From: Planomicrobium sp. CPCC 101110
GTDB lineage: Bacteria > Bacillota > Bacilli > Bacillales_A > Planococcaceae
DNA: 64,000 nt
Reading direction: 5' to 3'
Assembly (NCBI RefSeq): GCF_007859395.1
Contig: NZ_VOHD01000008.1
Span: 372,001 to 436,000, forward strand
How positions within the stretch are numbered: the stretch's first letter is position 1; every line of letters begins with the position of its first letter. Both the position numbers and the translations under genes were made by a program. A model generated the notes under the pieces. The model saw nothing but the letters and a program-made list of their open reading frames with translations. It was not told the origin of the DNA and did not search any database. Of the stretch, positions 53,439 to 64,000 are shown one piece after another.

Positions 53439-54386
53439 TTAATACGGTGAAACCTTATAATCCGATGCTTTTATGAAGCTATGCACTTCATTTTCATAAG
53501 GTATTGATGGCTGTGCCCCTAGTCGGGATACACAAATCGCCGCCGCTGCGCTGGCAAATGAAATAGCCTCTTCTACCGAATCGCCTTTGCAAAATCTAGT
53601 GATAAACGCTGCATTGAACGTATCTCCTGCCCCGGTCGAATCAACCGCATCCACCTGGAAAGCAGGAAAAATCGTTGCTTTATTGCCGTCGTAAAGGCAA
53701 GATCCACGGCTTCCAAGTTTTAACAGGACGTATTGTGGTTTTGCCCGTTCATATAATTGTTTTGCCGCCTCTAAACATTCGGATTCACTATCAACTGAAA
53801 TTCCTGTTAAAGCTTTTGCTTCGGCTTCATTTGGTGAAATGATGAACAAGCCTTGTAATCGATCTAACGGGATATTCATCGCAGGGCCAGCATCCAGGAA
53901 AACAGGAATGTTTCTTTCTTGAGCTAATTCATAAGTTCTGTATACCGTTTCTAAAGGCATTTCAAGTTGCATGAGAATCATATCGAACTGATCAGAATCG
54001 ATTGCCATTAAAACGTCTTGAGCACTCAGATGATCATTTGCGCCTAATATGACGTAAGATACATATTTGCCAGTTTCATCAACCATTATGGGAGCAAGCC
54101 CAGTTTGAGCATTTTGATCAAAAACAACGTAATCTGTATTGATGCCTGCTTTCTTTAAATTTTCAGCAAGTAAACGGCCATTCGGATCATCACCGACTCG
54201 ACCGGCCATTGTAACATCAGATCCTTGAAGAGAAGCGGCATAAGCTTGGTTCGCGCCTTTTCCGCCAGTTGCATACGAATAAGTGGAACATACCACCGAT
54301 TCGCCGAAATTTGGTATCTTCGGGACGCCGTATACGTTTAAATCCATGTTCATGCTTCCGACGACCAAAATTCTGGGGCTTGTCAT
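53439..54386 (-). CDS. Ribokinase-like PfkB sugar kinase
   Basis: The 315-residue kinase has GSMNMDL (about 10-16), the substrate motif YATGGKGANQAYAAS (about 38-52), VILLQ-type strands and the catalytic DSTGAGDTFNAAF (about 251-263), all as in RbsK. It phosphorylates ribose or another aldose/ketose at the terminal hydroxyl. It lies directly after the second permease gene, so it is the probable first enzyme acting on the imported sugar. GGAGGTAACCGGT precedes the ATG. Confidence 0.85.
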   Translation of the reverse strand: MTSPRILVVGSMNMDLNVYGVPKIPNFGESVVCSTYSYATGGKGANQAYAASLQGSDVTMAGRVGDDPNGRLLAENLKKAGINTDYVVFDQNAQTGLAPIMVDETGKYVSYVILGANDHLSAQDVLMAIDSDQFDMILMQLEMPLETVYRTYELAQERNIPVFLDAGPAMNIPLDRLQGLFIISPNEAEAKALTGISVDSESECLEAAKQLYERAKPQYVLLKLGSRGSCLYDGNKATIFPAFQVDAVDSTGAGDTFNAAFITRFCKGDSVEEAISFASAAAAICVSRLGAQPSIPYENEVHSFIKASDYKVSPY

Positions 54387-54415
54387 ACCGGTTACCTCCT
54401 GAAAGAAATTAAATA

Positions 54416-55444
54416 TTAGTTTGCAGTTGCTTTCGCTAATTTAGCTGTAGTTTTTTTGTTCGCAGAAAAGTTGACGATTAAGACACCGATTACTGCTACC
54501 CCCCAGATCAAATCACGATAGTAGTTACTGATTTCCGGGAACATGTTTAGGAAAGAAGAGATAACTTGAACCGTAATAGTGGCTAAGAAAATGCCTCTTA
54601 TTGTTCCATATCCACCGTTCGGGTTAATGCCGCCTAATACAACGATCAGGATGGTTTGCATGATATAACTTGACCCAAAGTCGGCTTTAGCAGAGCTTAA
54701 ACGAGCCAGGCTTAATATACCTGCCAATGATGCTAGCAACCCGGATAATATATAAGTCTTGATCAGGACATTATTGATCTTGATGCCTGAAAATGCAGCT
54801 GCTCTGGCATTTGTTCCAATCAAGAATACCCGCATACCAAACTTGGTCTTGCTCATAATAAAGATAATGAACCCCACTACAAACAAATAAATGAAGAACG
54901 ACAACGGAATTCCAAATAAATAGCTGTTGGAAATAAGCTGGCTGAATACTCTTGGGATTCCACTTACAGTACTGCCTCCACTAATAATGATGGCGATTCC
55001 CATGTATAGCTGCATAGTCCCTAATGTTGCCAGCATCGCAGGAATATGAAGTTTCGAAATTAAGAAGCCGTTAAATGCGCCACAAAGGAATCCTGTCAAA
55101 ACTCCGGCTAGAACAGCAATTAAAATGAAAAGCAGCAGTTCAGGTCCAACAGCAGTTAGAACCAGTGCTTTCATAACCATTCCAGTAACAATGGCACTTA
55201 AGTTCGCAATGTAGACAACGGACAAGTCGATACCGCCGGAAATCATTGCAATACCAACCCCTAGTGATAACAATCCATATTCAACTAGTTGCTTTGACAT
55301 AGATTGAAAATTCCCGCTTGAAAGGAACATATCGGGTTTTGTTAAACTCGCAACTAAGAAAATGGCCACAAACATCGTCAACAAACGCGCCGTATTTCCA
55401 TCCAATTGGTTTAGTGAGAGACTATTGTTTTTGAGCAGTTTCAT
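54416..55444 (-). CDS. Sugar ABC permease, RbsC/LsrC-like (second of pair)
   Basis: The 342-residue membrane protein has about ten hydrophobic spans and the family blocks GGIDLSVVYIANLSAIV, GAFNGFLISKLHIPAMLATLGTM, GTNARAAAFSGI and the C-terminal VLGGINPNGGYGTIRG. The ATG lies within the end of the other permease gene (23-base overlap) after GGAGGTGGTAATTA, so the two are coupled and probably form a heterodimer. It is part of the pentose-type importer. Confidence 0.87.
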   Translation of the reverse strand: MKLLKNNSLSLNQLDGNTARLLTMFVAIFLVASLTKPDMFLSSGNFQSMSKQLVEYGLLSLGVGIAMISGGIDLSVVYIANLSAIVTGMVMKALVLTAVGPELLLFILIAVLAGVLTGFLCGAFNGFLISKLHIPAMLATLGTMQLYMGIAIIISGGSTVSGIPRVFSQLISNSYLFGIPLSFFIYLFVVGFIIFIMSKTKFGMRVFLIGTNARAAAFSGIKINNVLIKTYILSGLLASLAGILSLARLSSAKADFGSSYIMQTILIVVLGGINPNGGYGTIRGIFLATITVQVISSFLNMFPEISNYYRDLIWGVAVIGVLIVNFSANKKTTAKLAKATAN

Positions 55445-56495
55445 TAATTACCACCTCCGAATTTTGAAGGCCTTTCGAATCCTTCGATTTTTTCGATTTG
55501 AATAAGTTATGGCTTTGAATAACTGAAATAGCTGTTCCGATTATAATGATTGCGCCGATAAAGAATTTTTGCCAGTACACCGGAATACCCACAAGGATCA
55601 AACTGTTGGTTACAATAGTGATCAATAAAGTTCCCAGAATTGTACCTTTCAATGTACCGACGCCACCCATTAACCGGGTACCGCCCAGGATGACTGCTGC
55701 AATAACAATCATTTCTTCGCCAGCGAATTCCGTTGGCAAATAGTACAAGGATTCGACTGTATAACAAACCCCGGCAATAGCAGCAATAGCACCACTCACA
55801 GTGAATACACCAAAGCGGATTAGTTTTACGTTAAATCCAGCACGTTCTGCAGAAGTTTCATCTCCTCCAACTGCAAAAACCCCTCGCCCAGCCATGGTAT
55901 GGTTTAGAACAAAATAAACGATAATATAAAGACCAACAAAAATTAAGAATGTCATTGGTAACGAAGAACCTATACCTGCTTTAGCATTCGTAACAGCTAA
56001 TAAAGATTGTCTTCCGAAATCAGCCATCGTTGCAGGCAATTCCATCCGGCTTGCTTCGAACGCCCCCAGCAAGATTCCACTGAAAATAGTAGAAGTGCCT
56101 AGCGTAACAATCAAGCTTGGGAAATTATATTTTGCGATGATGAAACCGTTTATTGATCCTAAAACTAGGCCCACTGCAATCGCTACCAAGAAAACAATGG
56201 CGATAGAACCCTGAAACCCAGTAATAACAACAAATTGCGTTGCAATATAACTGCTTAACGCTGCAATCAAAGGAAATGATACATCTGGTCCAGTACTGAT
56301 AAATCCAAGATATGCGCATAGTGCAAAAATGGATGGAACAATCATGGACCGCAATAAATCGACAAGATTGTTATTGGTAAAAAATAAACCCGATTGCATT
56401 TCAATAAAAACTGCTAATAAAACGATGAGTACCAAAACAAAAAATTCAGTACTCACCAAACTCTTTTTCAGTTTTTTTGTTGTTAAGGAATTCAT
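55422..56495 (-). CDS. Sugar ABC permease, RbsC/LsrD-like (first of pair)
   Basis: The 357-residue membrane protein has about ten spans, GPDVSFPLIAALSSYIA replacing the usual GGIDLS loop, GSINGFIIAKYNFPSLIVTLGTS and VILGGTRLMGGVGTLKGTILG. It has a long hydrophilic C-terminal tail rich in Lys/Ser. It lies 17 bases after the ATPase gene. The TGPDVS variation is typical of LsrC/LsrD- or RhaP/Q-type pairs rather than RbsC homodimers (inference). Confidence 0.85.
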   Translation of the reverse strand: MNSLTTKKLKKSLVSTEFFVLVLIVLLAVFIEMQSGLFFTNNNLVDLLRSMIVPSIFALCAYLGFISTGPDVSFPLIAALSSYIATQFVVITGFQGSIAIVFLVAIAVGLVLGSINGFIIAKYNFPSLIVTLGTSTIFSGILLGAFEASRMELPATMADFGRQSLLAVTNAKAGIGSSLPMTFLIFVGLYIIVYFVLNHTMAGRGVFAVGGDETSAERAGFNVKLIRFGVFTVSGAIAAIAGVCYTVESLYYLPTEFAGEEMIVIAAVILGGTRLMGGVGTLKGTILGTLLITIVTNSLILVGIPVYWQKFFIGAIIIIGTAISVIQSHNLFKSKKSKDSKGLQNSEVVINETAQKQ

Positions 56496-56512
56496 GTTTA
56501 CACCTCTTTTGA

Positions 56513-57991
56513 TTAAATATATTGGGAAAGCATATCTGCATTCAAATCACCTGAAGCTATTTCATTTATAATTTTCCCTTGCTGCATGACCATTACTCGA
56601 TCACATACATCTACAAGTTCTTTCACATCATCGGAAACAACAATGATTCCTCTTCCTTCATTGGCTAGATTTCGAAGCAATGTGTGGATGTCATGTTTTG
56701 CACCAATATCAACTCCGACTGTCGGAGCATTCAAAATCAAGACATTTGGATTTGTCGCCAGCCAGCGTGCCAGCACTACTTTTTGCTGGTTGCCGCCTGA
56801 AAGGGTTTGAACTGGATACTCATGGTCTTTTGTTTTAACGCCAATATTCTTGACCCAGCCTTTCGATTCATCAGTCAAAGCCGTTATATTCATGACCCCT
56901 AACTTGCTGGATAGTTCATCTAATTTTGTAACATTAATATTCCGCTTTATTGATTGTGATAGGAAAAGGCCTTCTGTTAAGCGGTCTTCAGGAACCAGTG
57001 CAATCCCTAACTCTTGTGCTTTTGCAGGACTAGTAATATTGACTTCTTTCCCATCAACCACAATAGACCCTTCATACGGCTTCAACAGACCGAAAAGAGC
57101 TAAAGATAATTCGGTGCGTCCTGAACCGAGTTGTCCAGAAATGCCTAAAACTTCTCCTTTTCTTAGATTGAAGTTTACATTATCGAATCCTGGCGCAGAT
57201 AAATTCTTCACTTCAAGAATCGAGTCCCCTGCTTTTGCATTTTGTTTGATATTTTGACTATCAAATTTACGGCCAGTCATGTAATATGCAAACTTCTCGT
57301 CGTCCATTTCAGATACCTGACAAGAAAGAACGTTTTCGCCATTTCTGAAGATTGTTATGCTGTCGCAAATTTCATATACTTCATCGAGCTTATGGGAAAC
57401 AAAAAGAATTGTTACACCTTGTTCCTTTAAATCTTCTATGATTTCAAACAACCGCTTGACTTCAGTCTTCGTTAAAGTCGTCGTAGGTTCATCCATGATA
57501 ATAAGCTTAGCGTCGGCAAGCAATGCCCTGGAAATAGCAATCAATTGTTTATCAGCAACGGGAAGGTCTTCTACAAGCGCATCCAAATCCACTTTGAAAT
57601 TGATTTTATTAACAGCTTCTTCTGCAATTCTGCGGAACTCTTTTTTATTGATGAATTTCTTTTTACTGGCCAAGGCCTTATTGATCGCCAAATTTTCCAT
57701 TACAGTAAGGTTGGGGAAAACAGAGAAGTCTTGATAGATGATTTGGACTCCTGCTTCAATAGCTTCTGAAGGAGTGATGGATGTATATTTTTTGCCGTTA
57801 AGTTCTACTTCTCCGGAGTCTGGTTTATGCACCCCAGAAATGACTTTTATAATAGTGGATTTGCCGCAACCATTCTCGCCAGCTAAACAATGCACCTCAC
57901 CTTTTTTTATAGTCAAGTCAACACCCTTTAAAGCATGAACACCACCGAACGATTTATGGACTCCTTTTACGGAAAGAATGTTTTCAGACAT
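56513..57991 (-). CDS. Double-domain sugar ABC ATPase (RbsA/LsrA-like)
   Basis: The 492-residue protein has two fused ATPase domains. Domain 1 has Walker A GENGCGKST (about 38-46), a degenerate signature (LPVADKQLIAISRAL) and Walker B LIIMDEPTTTLT. Domain 2 has a degenerate Walker A (GQLGSGRTE), a good signature LSGGNQQKVVLARWL and LILNAPTVGVDIG, with Asn for the usual Asp. This asymmetry is normal in the family. AGGAGG precedes the ATG. It energises the two permeases downstream. Confidence 0.9.
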   Translation of the reverse strand: MSENILSVKGVHKSFGGVHALKGVDLTIKKGEVHCLAGENGCGKSTIIKVISGVHKPDSGEVELNGKKYTSITPSEAIEAGVQIIYQDFSVFPNLTVMENLAINKALASKKKFINKKEFRRIAEEAVNKINFKVDLDALVEDLPVADKQLIAISRALLADAKLIIMDEPTTTLTKTEVKRLFEIIEDLKEQGVTILFVSHKLDEVYEICDSITIFRNGENVLSCQVSEMDDEKFAYYMTGRKFDSQNIKQNAKAGDSILEVKNLSAPGFDNVNFNLRKGEVLGISGQLGSGRTELSLALFGLLKPYEGSIVVDGKEVNITSPAKAQELGIALVPEDRLTEGLFLSQSIKRNINVTKLDELSSKLGVMNITALTDESKGWVKNIGVKTKDHEYPVQTLSGGNQQKVVLARWLATNPNVLILNAPTVGVDIGAKHDIHTLLRNLANEGRGIIVVSDDVKELVDVCDRVMVMQQGKIINEIASGDLNADMLSQYI

Positions 57992-58033
57992 TTTAAGCCT
58001 CCTAATGTAATGGAAATTACAATTTAATTTTGA

Positions 58034-58076
58034 AAAAGGAATATCGCTTCATCTTTCAGATGGACGATATCCCTTT
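58034..58076 (-). terminator. Intercistronic hairpin between binding-protein and ATPase genes
   Basis: AAGGGATATCG / CGATATTCCTT stem with an inner ATCT/AGAT pair and a TTTC tail on the minus strand. It probably acts as a partial terminator or mRNA stabiliser that gives more binding protein than ATPase. Confidence 0.6.
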
Positions 58077-58097
58077 TGGTCACCTTAACAATTTCGA

Positions 58098-59195
58098 TTA
58101 GAAGTCGTAGTCATCAATGTTTTCTTCAGAGATTTCAAGTGCTGCATCCCCGATAACGGTTTTGTTTGTTCCTTCAATGATGCGAACTTTTTCGTAACCT
58201 TCCACTCCCAAATCTGTTCCTTCAGTGATTTCTTCGCCTGAAAGAATTTTTACAGCAGCGGATACCATTGCATAACCAGCATTTGCAGGGTCCCAAAGCA
58301 ATAATTTATTAATTGTTCCGGCCTTTACAAATGTTTCAAATTCGTTTGGTGTTCCAACTCCAACAATATTAACTTTGTCTTGCAAGCCTAATTCTTCAAC
58401 TGCTTTTGCAATTCCCGGGCTGTCAGGAGAAGCAACACCTGTGAAACCGCTCAAATCTGGGTTAGCTTTCAAAATCTCTTTTGCTCGCTCATAAGCAATG
58501 TCAACACTTTCCTCAGACTCTGCGCTCGGAACTTGTCCATCATTGATCAGTTCCATATCTGCATAAGTTTTTTCTTGATGAGCTTTTTGAGCATTAGCAT
58601 ACTCCATATGAGTAGTACTTGTTGTGTAACCAACCATCATGGCATATTTACCTTTTTCTCCCATTTCTCCCGCCAGCGCATCCATCAAAGAAGCACCAAA
58701 AGCTTCAGAAGTGAAAGCTTCAATATCAAACAGTGTATTTTCTTGGTTGGATGCTTCATGTGTAACTACAGCAATCCCTTGGCTCAAGGCATTTTCTAAT
58801 GATGATTCAATGGCGCCTGGATCGATAGGAACAACAGCAAGTGCATCTACTCCTTGAGCAATCAAGTCATCGATAACTTGTACTTGAGAAGCAGCGTCTG
58901 CGTTAGCAGGGCCTTTTTGAATAACATTTACAGAAAGTTTTTCGCCAGCTTCATTAACTCCCACTTCCATACGTTTGAACCATGCAGCAGTATTGTCTTT
59001 AGTAACTACAGCAATTGTCCACTCTGTTTTATCTTTATCAGATTTGAAATTTGCTGGGTTTAGTAAGTCTTCACCAGATGTTGCACCCGATCCCGATCCT
59101 GAACTTGAAGCAGAATCTGTACTTGTGCCCATCGAACAAGCTGTCAACGAAAAGAACATCAGAACAATAATGAGTGTTGATAAAATCTTTTTCAC
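58098..59195 (-). CDS. Periplasmic-type sugar-binding lipoprotein, LsrB/RhaS-like
   Basis: The protein of about 365 residues has a lipoprotein signal (lipobox LTAC, Cys about 22) and a Ser/Gly-rich linker. The type I sugar-binding fold includes AVVTKDNTAAWFKRMEVGV, IAQGVDALAVVPIDP, VTHEASNQENTLFDIEAF, SPDSPGIAKAVEELGL and LLWDPANAGYAM. The WDPA and THEA blocks are those of the autoinducer-2/rhamnose-type branch. The start is GTG at 59195, seven bases after GGGGGG; the longer frame lacks a ribosome site. The ligand is unknown. Confidence 0.85.
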   Translation of the reverse strand: MKKILSTLIIVLMFFSLTACSMGTSTDSASSSGSGSGATSGEDLLNPANFKSDKDKTEWTIAVVTKDNTAAWFKRMEVGVNEAGEKLSVNVIQKGPANADAASQVQVIDDLIAQGVDALAVVPIDPGAIESSLENALSQGIAVVTHEASNQENTLFDIEAFTSEAFGASLMDALAGEMGEKGKYAMMVGYTTSTTHMEYANAQKAHQEKTYADMELINDGQVPSAESEESVDIAYERAKEILKANPDLSGFTGVASPDSPGIAKAVEELGLQDKVNIVGVGTPNEFETFVKAGTINKLLLWDPANAGYAMVSAAVKILSGEEITEGTDLGVEGYEKVRIIEGTNKTVIGDAALEISEENIDDYDF

Positions 59196-59292
59196 AAAAA
59201 AACCCCCCGTTAAATTTTTTATATTCATTCAACTACGTTTTCGTAGCTGCCTATAAAGGCCATTTTAAAAATATCACTATCCAATCGCTTTC

Positions 59293-59847
59293 TTACTCCA
59301 GATTCGCATGATTTTTAAACATTTCATCCGATTCCAGATTAAGCGCTTTCATTGTTTTGATAACTAATGTATCAAAGGATAATAGTAAGGTTTGTTCAAA
59401 CAAAGACCCCATAGGTTGTTTAGAACTGATAGATGACTGTTTATCTGATTTTGGAGTCGGAGCAGGAATTTGCAGAACTATATCTGCCATCGTTCCTAAA
59501 GTGGACTCTGGAAAACTAGTAATCGCAACAATTTTTAGTCCATTTTTTTTAGCCTTTTGCGCATAAGCTTTCAAGCTCTCTGTTTCTCCTGATCCAGTAG
59601 CTAAAACAAGCAAATCTCCTTGACGAGAACTTGAAGTAGTAATTTCCCCAATGACATTTGCATCAAGACCCGCATGCATTAATCTCATTGCAAACGCTTT
59701 TGCCATTAAACCAGATCGTCCGGCTCCTGCAACAAATATTCTTGGTGCATATGTAATCGCTTCCACTACAGAGTCCAGTCTTTCTTCGTTCACATTTTCA
59801 GCCACGGATTTTATTTCATTAATGATGGCCGTCAATATTGCATCCAA
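59293..59847 (-). CDS. hxlB: 6-phospho-3-hexuloisomerase
   Basis: The 184-residue SIS protein has the canonical HxlB motifs FVAGAGRSGLMAKAFAMRLMH (about 33-53), GDLLVLATGSGETESLKAYA, QIPAPTPKSD, SSKQPMGSLFEQTLLLSFD and the terminal HANLE. It isomerises 3-hexulose 6-phosphate to fructose 6-phosphate. The start codon is TTG at 59847, about ten bases after GGGGAGG. It is the first gene of the AT-rich block, apart from hxlA, which lies eight genes further on. Its promoter carries a cre candidate. Confidence 0.88.
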   Translation of the reverse strand: MDAILTAIINEIKSVAENVNEERLDSVVEAITYAPRIFVAGAGRSGLMAKAFAMRLMHAGLDANVIGEITTSSSRQGDLLVLATGSGETESLKAYAQKAKKNGLKIVAITSFPESTLGTMADIVLQIPAPTPKSDKQSSISSKQPMGSLFEQTLLLSFDTLVIKTMKALNLESDEMFKNHANLE

Positions 59848-59874
59848 TAAATCTCTGCCTCCCCACCCTAAAAT

Positions 59875-59888
59875 TGAAAGCGTTTTCT
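59875..59888. promoter_or_regulatory. CcpA cre-site candidate in the hxlB leader
   Basis: TGAAAGCGTTTTCT matches the cre consensus except at the last base and is nearly symmetrical. It lies downstream of the -10 box, between promoter and start. Confidence 0.65.
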
Positions 59889-59919
59889 GTTATAAGAAAA
59901 TTCGCTTATCGATATTTTT

Positions 59920-59948
59920 ATATTACTATCACTAAAGTTTTTAATCAA
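59920..59948 (-). promoter_or_regulatory. Promoter candidate of the hxlB-led operon
   Basis: The minus strand has TTGATT (59943-59948), a 17-base spacer and TAATAT (59920-59925), about 70 bases upstream of the TTG start. Confidence 0.5.
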
Positions 59949-59960
59949 TAGGAAATATTG

Positions 59961-59984
59961 CGATAATTGAAAGTTTTTTTATCG
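59961..59984. promoter_or_regulatory. Inverted-repeat operator candidate
   Basis: CGATAA and TTATCG flank 12 bases just upstream of the -35 box; a further TTATCG lies at 59906-59911. Binding by the DeoR-type protein at 51825-52631 is a guess. Confidence 0.35.
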
Positions 59985-60234
59985 AATACGTAAAAAATAA
60001 TTGGCGTTTTATTTATTTTTATTATTTCAGTTGACTTTCGAAGAGAAATTCCCCTTATTTTAGATTTCAGTATGAATAAAACTTTCCTTATAAAATCATT
60101 TTTGCCTTAAACTTCTCTCTAATTCGATTATTCATAGAAATTTGGCGGGTCCGATGAGATAAAAAAAGCATTTGATAAAAACCGTTGGAGCAACATCTTT
60201 TTAATTTAAAACTGAAGTAATTCATTTTTCTCCA

Positions 60235-60263
60235 AACAAAAAAGCACCTCAGCTGAGATGCTA
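60235..60263 (-). terminator. Terminator after the 113-aa gene
   Basis: On the minus strand AGCATCTCA-GC-TGAGGTGCT is followed by TTTTTTG, directly past the stop at 60269. Confidence 0.7.
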
Positions 60264-60268
60264 CAAAA

Positions 60269-60610
60269 CTACGTATTATGGTTGCTCTCCATATTCTCCA
60301 GCAACAAACGGATATTGGCGATATCATCTGCATGCTCTTCTTCGATGGCTTGCTTTTCTCTTTCGAGTACTTCGATCCCCATTCGCGCAAACTTCAGATG
60401 CTCGCTGTATTCCTCGAATATTGACCCTTGGCCGTTCCCGTTTTCTATGGCTGAATAAAATTTTTCCAATGCACGAAGTTTTTGAAGTTCTTTGTCGACA
60501 TTTATTTGCTCTTCAGTGCTGATTGGGAAATCGTATGGGGTGTTGATCGTATAAATTTCATCGAGCGCTTTGTTCAATTTCTCGTGATGCTCTTTCAAAA
60601 ATTCGTTCAT
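60269..60610 (-). CDS. Uncharacterised helical protein, 113 aa
   Basis: AGGAGGTGAAATC is a strong ribosome site before the ATG, and a terminator follows, so this is a real short gene. The product is very rich in Glu/Lys/Leu and looks largely alpha-helical, perhaps coiled-coil (EHHEKLNKALDEI, KELQKLRALEKFYSAIEN, EVLEREKQAIEEEHADD). No family recognised. A terminator upstream (60675-60708) separates it from the GH1 gene. Confidence 0.65.
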   Translation of the reverse strand: MNEFLKEHHEKLNKALDEIYTINTPYDFPISTEEQINVDKELQKLRALEKFYSAIENGNGQGSIFEEYSEHLKFARMGIEVLEREKQAIEEEHADDIANIRLLLENMESNHNT

Positions 60611-60674
60611 GATTTCACCTCCTCCTTATCTATTCCATGGCCGCAGTGAATTTTCCTGTCGCATTGCATCAAAC

Positions 60675-60708
60675 AAAAACCCGGACAAGGAATCTTCCTT
60701 GTCCGGGC
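60675..60708 (-). terminator. Terminator after the PTS/GH1 operon
   Basis: CCCGGACAAGGAA / TTCCTTGTCCGGG stem with a very short loop, followed by TTTTTG on the minus strand, 13 bases after the GH1 stop. Confidence 0.85.
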
Positions 60709-60721
60709 GTATGGATTGGTC

Positions 60722-64000
<3,279 letters not shown>

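Larger units (their letters stand above)
59848..60268. other. 421-bp control region upstream of the hxlB-led operon
   Basis: It contains the promoter (59920-59948), a cre candidate, an inverted CGATAA-N12-TTATCG pair (59961-59984) and a TATCGATA palindrome (59907-59914) that might bind the DeoR-type regulator. Beyond about 60000 it is AT-rich without supported genes, up to the terminator at 60235-60263. Confidence 0.55.

Noticed and set aside
58098..59195. Calling the block an autoinducer-2 (Lsr) uptake system
   Set aside because: The binding protein resembles LsrB, but LsrF, LsrG and LsrR are absent and the enzymes are sugar-phosphate isomerases, epimerases and aldolases.
60088..60390. 100-codon minus-strand frame upstream of the hxlB region
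   Set aside because: It overlaps the 113-aa gene in another frame, runs through that gene's terminator and is Arg/Cys/Ser-rich without a ribosome site.

Overview
The window reads as a chromosomal segment of a mid-G+C member of the Bacillales. Evidence for this is the CcpA-type cre sites, the LicT, GlpP, XylR, DeoR and RpiR regulators, GGAGG ribosome binding sites and U-tailed hairpin terminators. The gene families and intergenic style suggest Planococcaceae (Planococcus-like), but the genus is inference. I see no rRNA, tRNA, CRISPR array, insertion sequence or phage gene. Most of the window is carbon-scavenging operons on the minus strand.

Region by region: (1) 1-5.0 kb is a murein-recycling cluster (murK, amiE-like, nagZ, murR, murQ) with two matching MurR-type operators. 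(2) 5.2-13.3 kb holds single housekeeping or detoxification genes: rtcB with a small upstream ORF, aldehyde dehydrogenase with an SDR, a YfmJ-like reductase, a flavin monooxygenase and an aldo/keto reductase. (3) 13.4-23.8 kb is a xylan-sugar regulon (xylAB, a DUF624 membrane protein, an ABC importer without ATPase, xylR, xynB) with three near-identical XylR operator candidates and three cre candidates. (4) 23.9-27.0 kb holds uncharacterised proteins and a HAD phosphatase. (5) 27.1-33.1 kb is a complete frlBONMDR fructosamine (Amadori product) cluster with palindromic operators. (6) 33.5-37.8 kb has a DUF1456 protein, an esterase, licT and a GH1 phospho-beta-glucosidase, each of the last two preceded by an RNA antiterminator (RAT) element. 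(7) 38.0-45.9 kb is a glycerophosphodiester/glycerol-3-phosphate uptake operon (ugpB-HAD-ugpC-ugpA-ugpE-glpQ) led by glpP, with a strong terminator in the ugpB leader, then a metallophosphoesterase.

(8) 46.2-59.9 kb is the most unusual part: a visibly AT-richer 15-gene block on one strand. It joins an LsrB/RbsABC-type sugar importer to a set of enzyme families that mostly make or use D-ribulose 5-phosphate. These are two 6-phospho-3-hexuloisomerase-like proteins, 3-hexulose-6-phosphate synthase, two 3-epimerases (one AlsE-like), RpiB, a ribokinase, a KpsF-like arabinose-5-phosphate isomerase, a fructose-6-phosphate-aldolase-like enzyme and an FGGY ribulokinase, under a DeoR-family regulator. 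The substrate cannot be read from sequence. (9) 60.2-64 kb holds a small hypothetical gene and a beta-glucoside PTS/GH1 pair running off the window end.

The ABC importers of the xyl and frl clusters lack an ATPase gene, and the UgpC-type ATPase at 40.5-41.6 kb is a possible shared partner.
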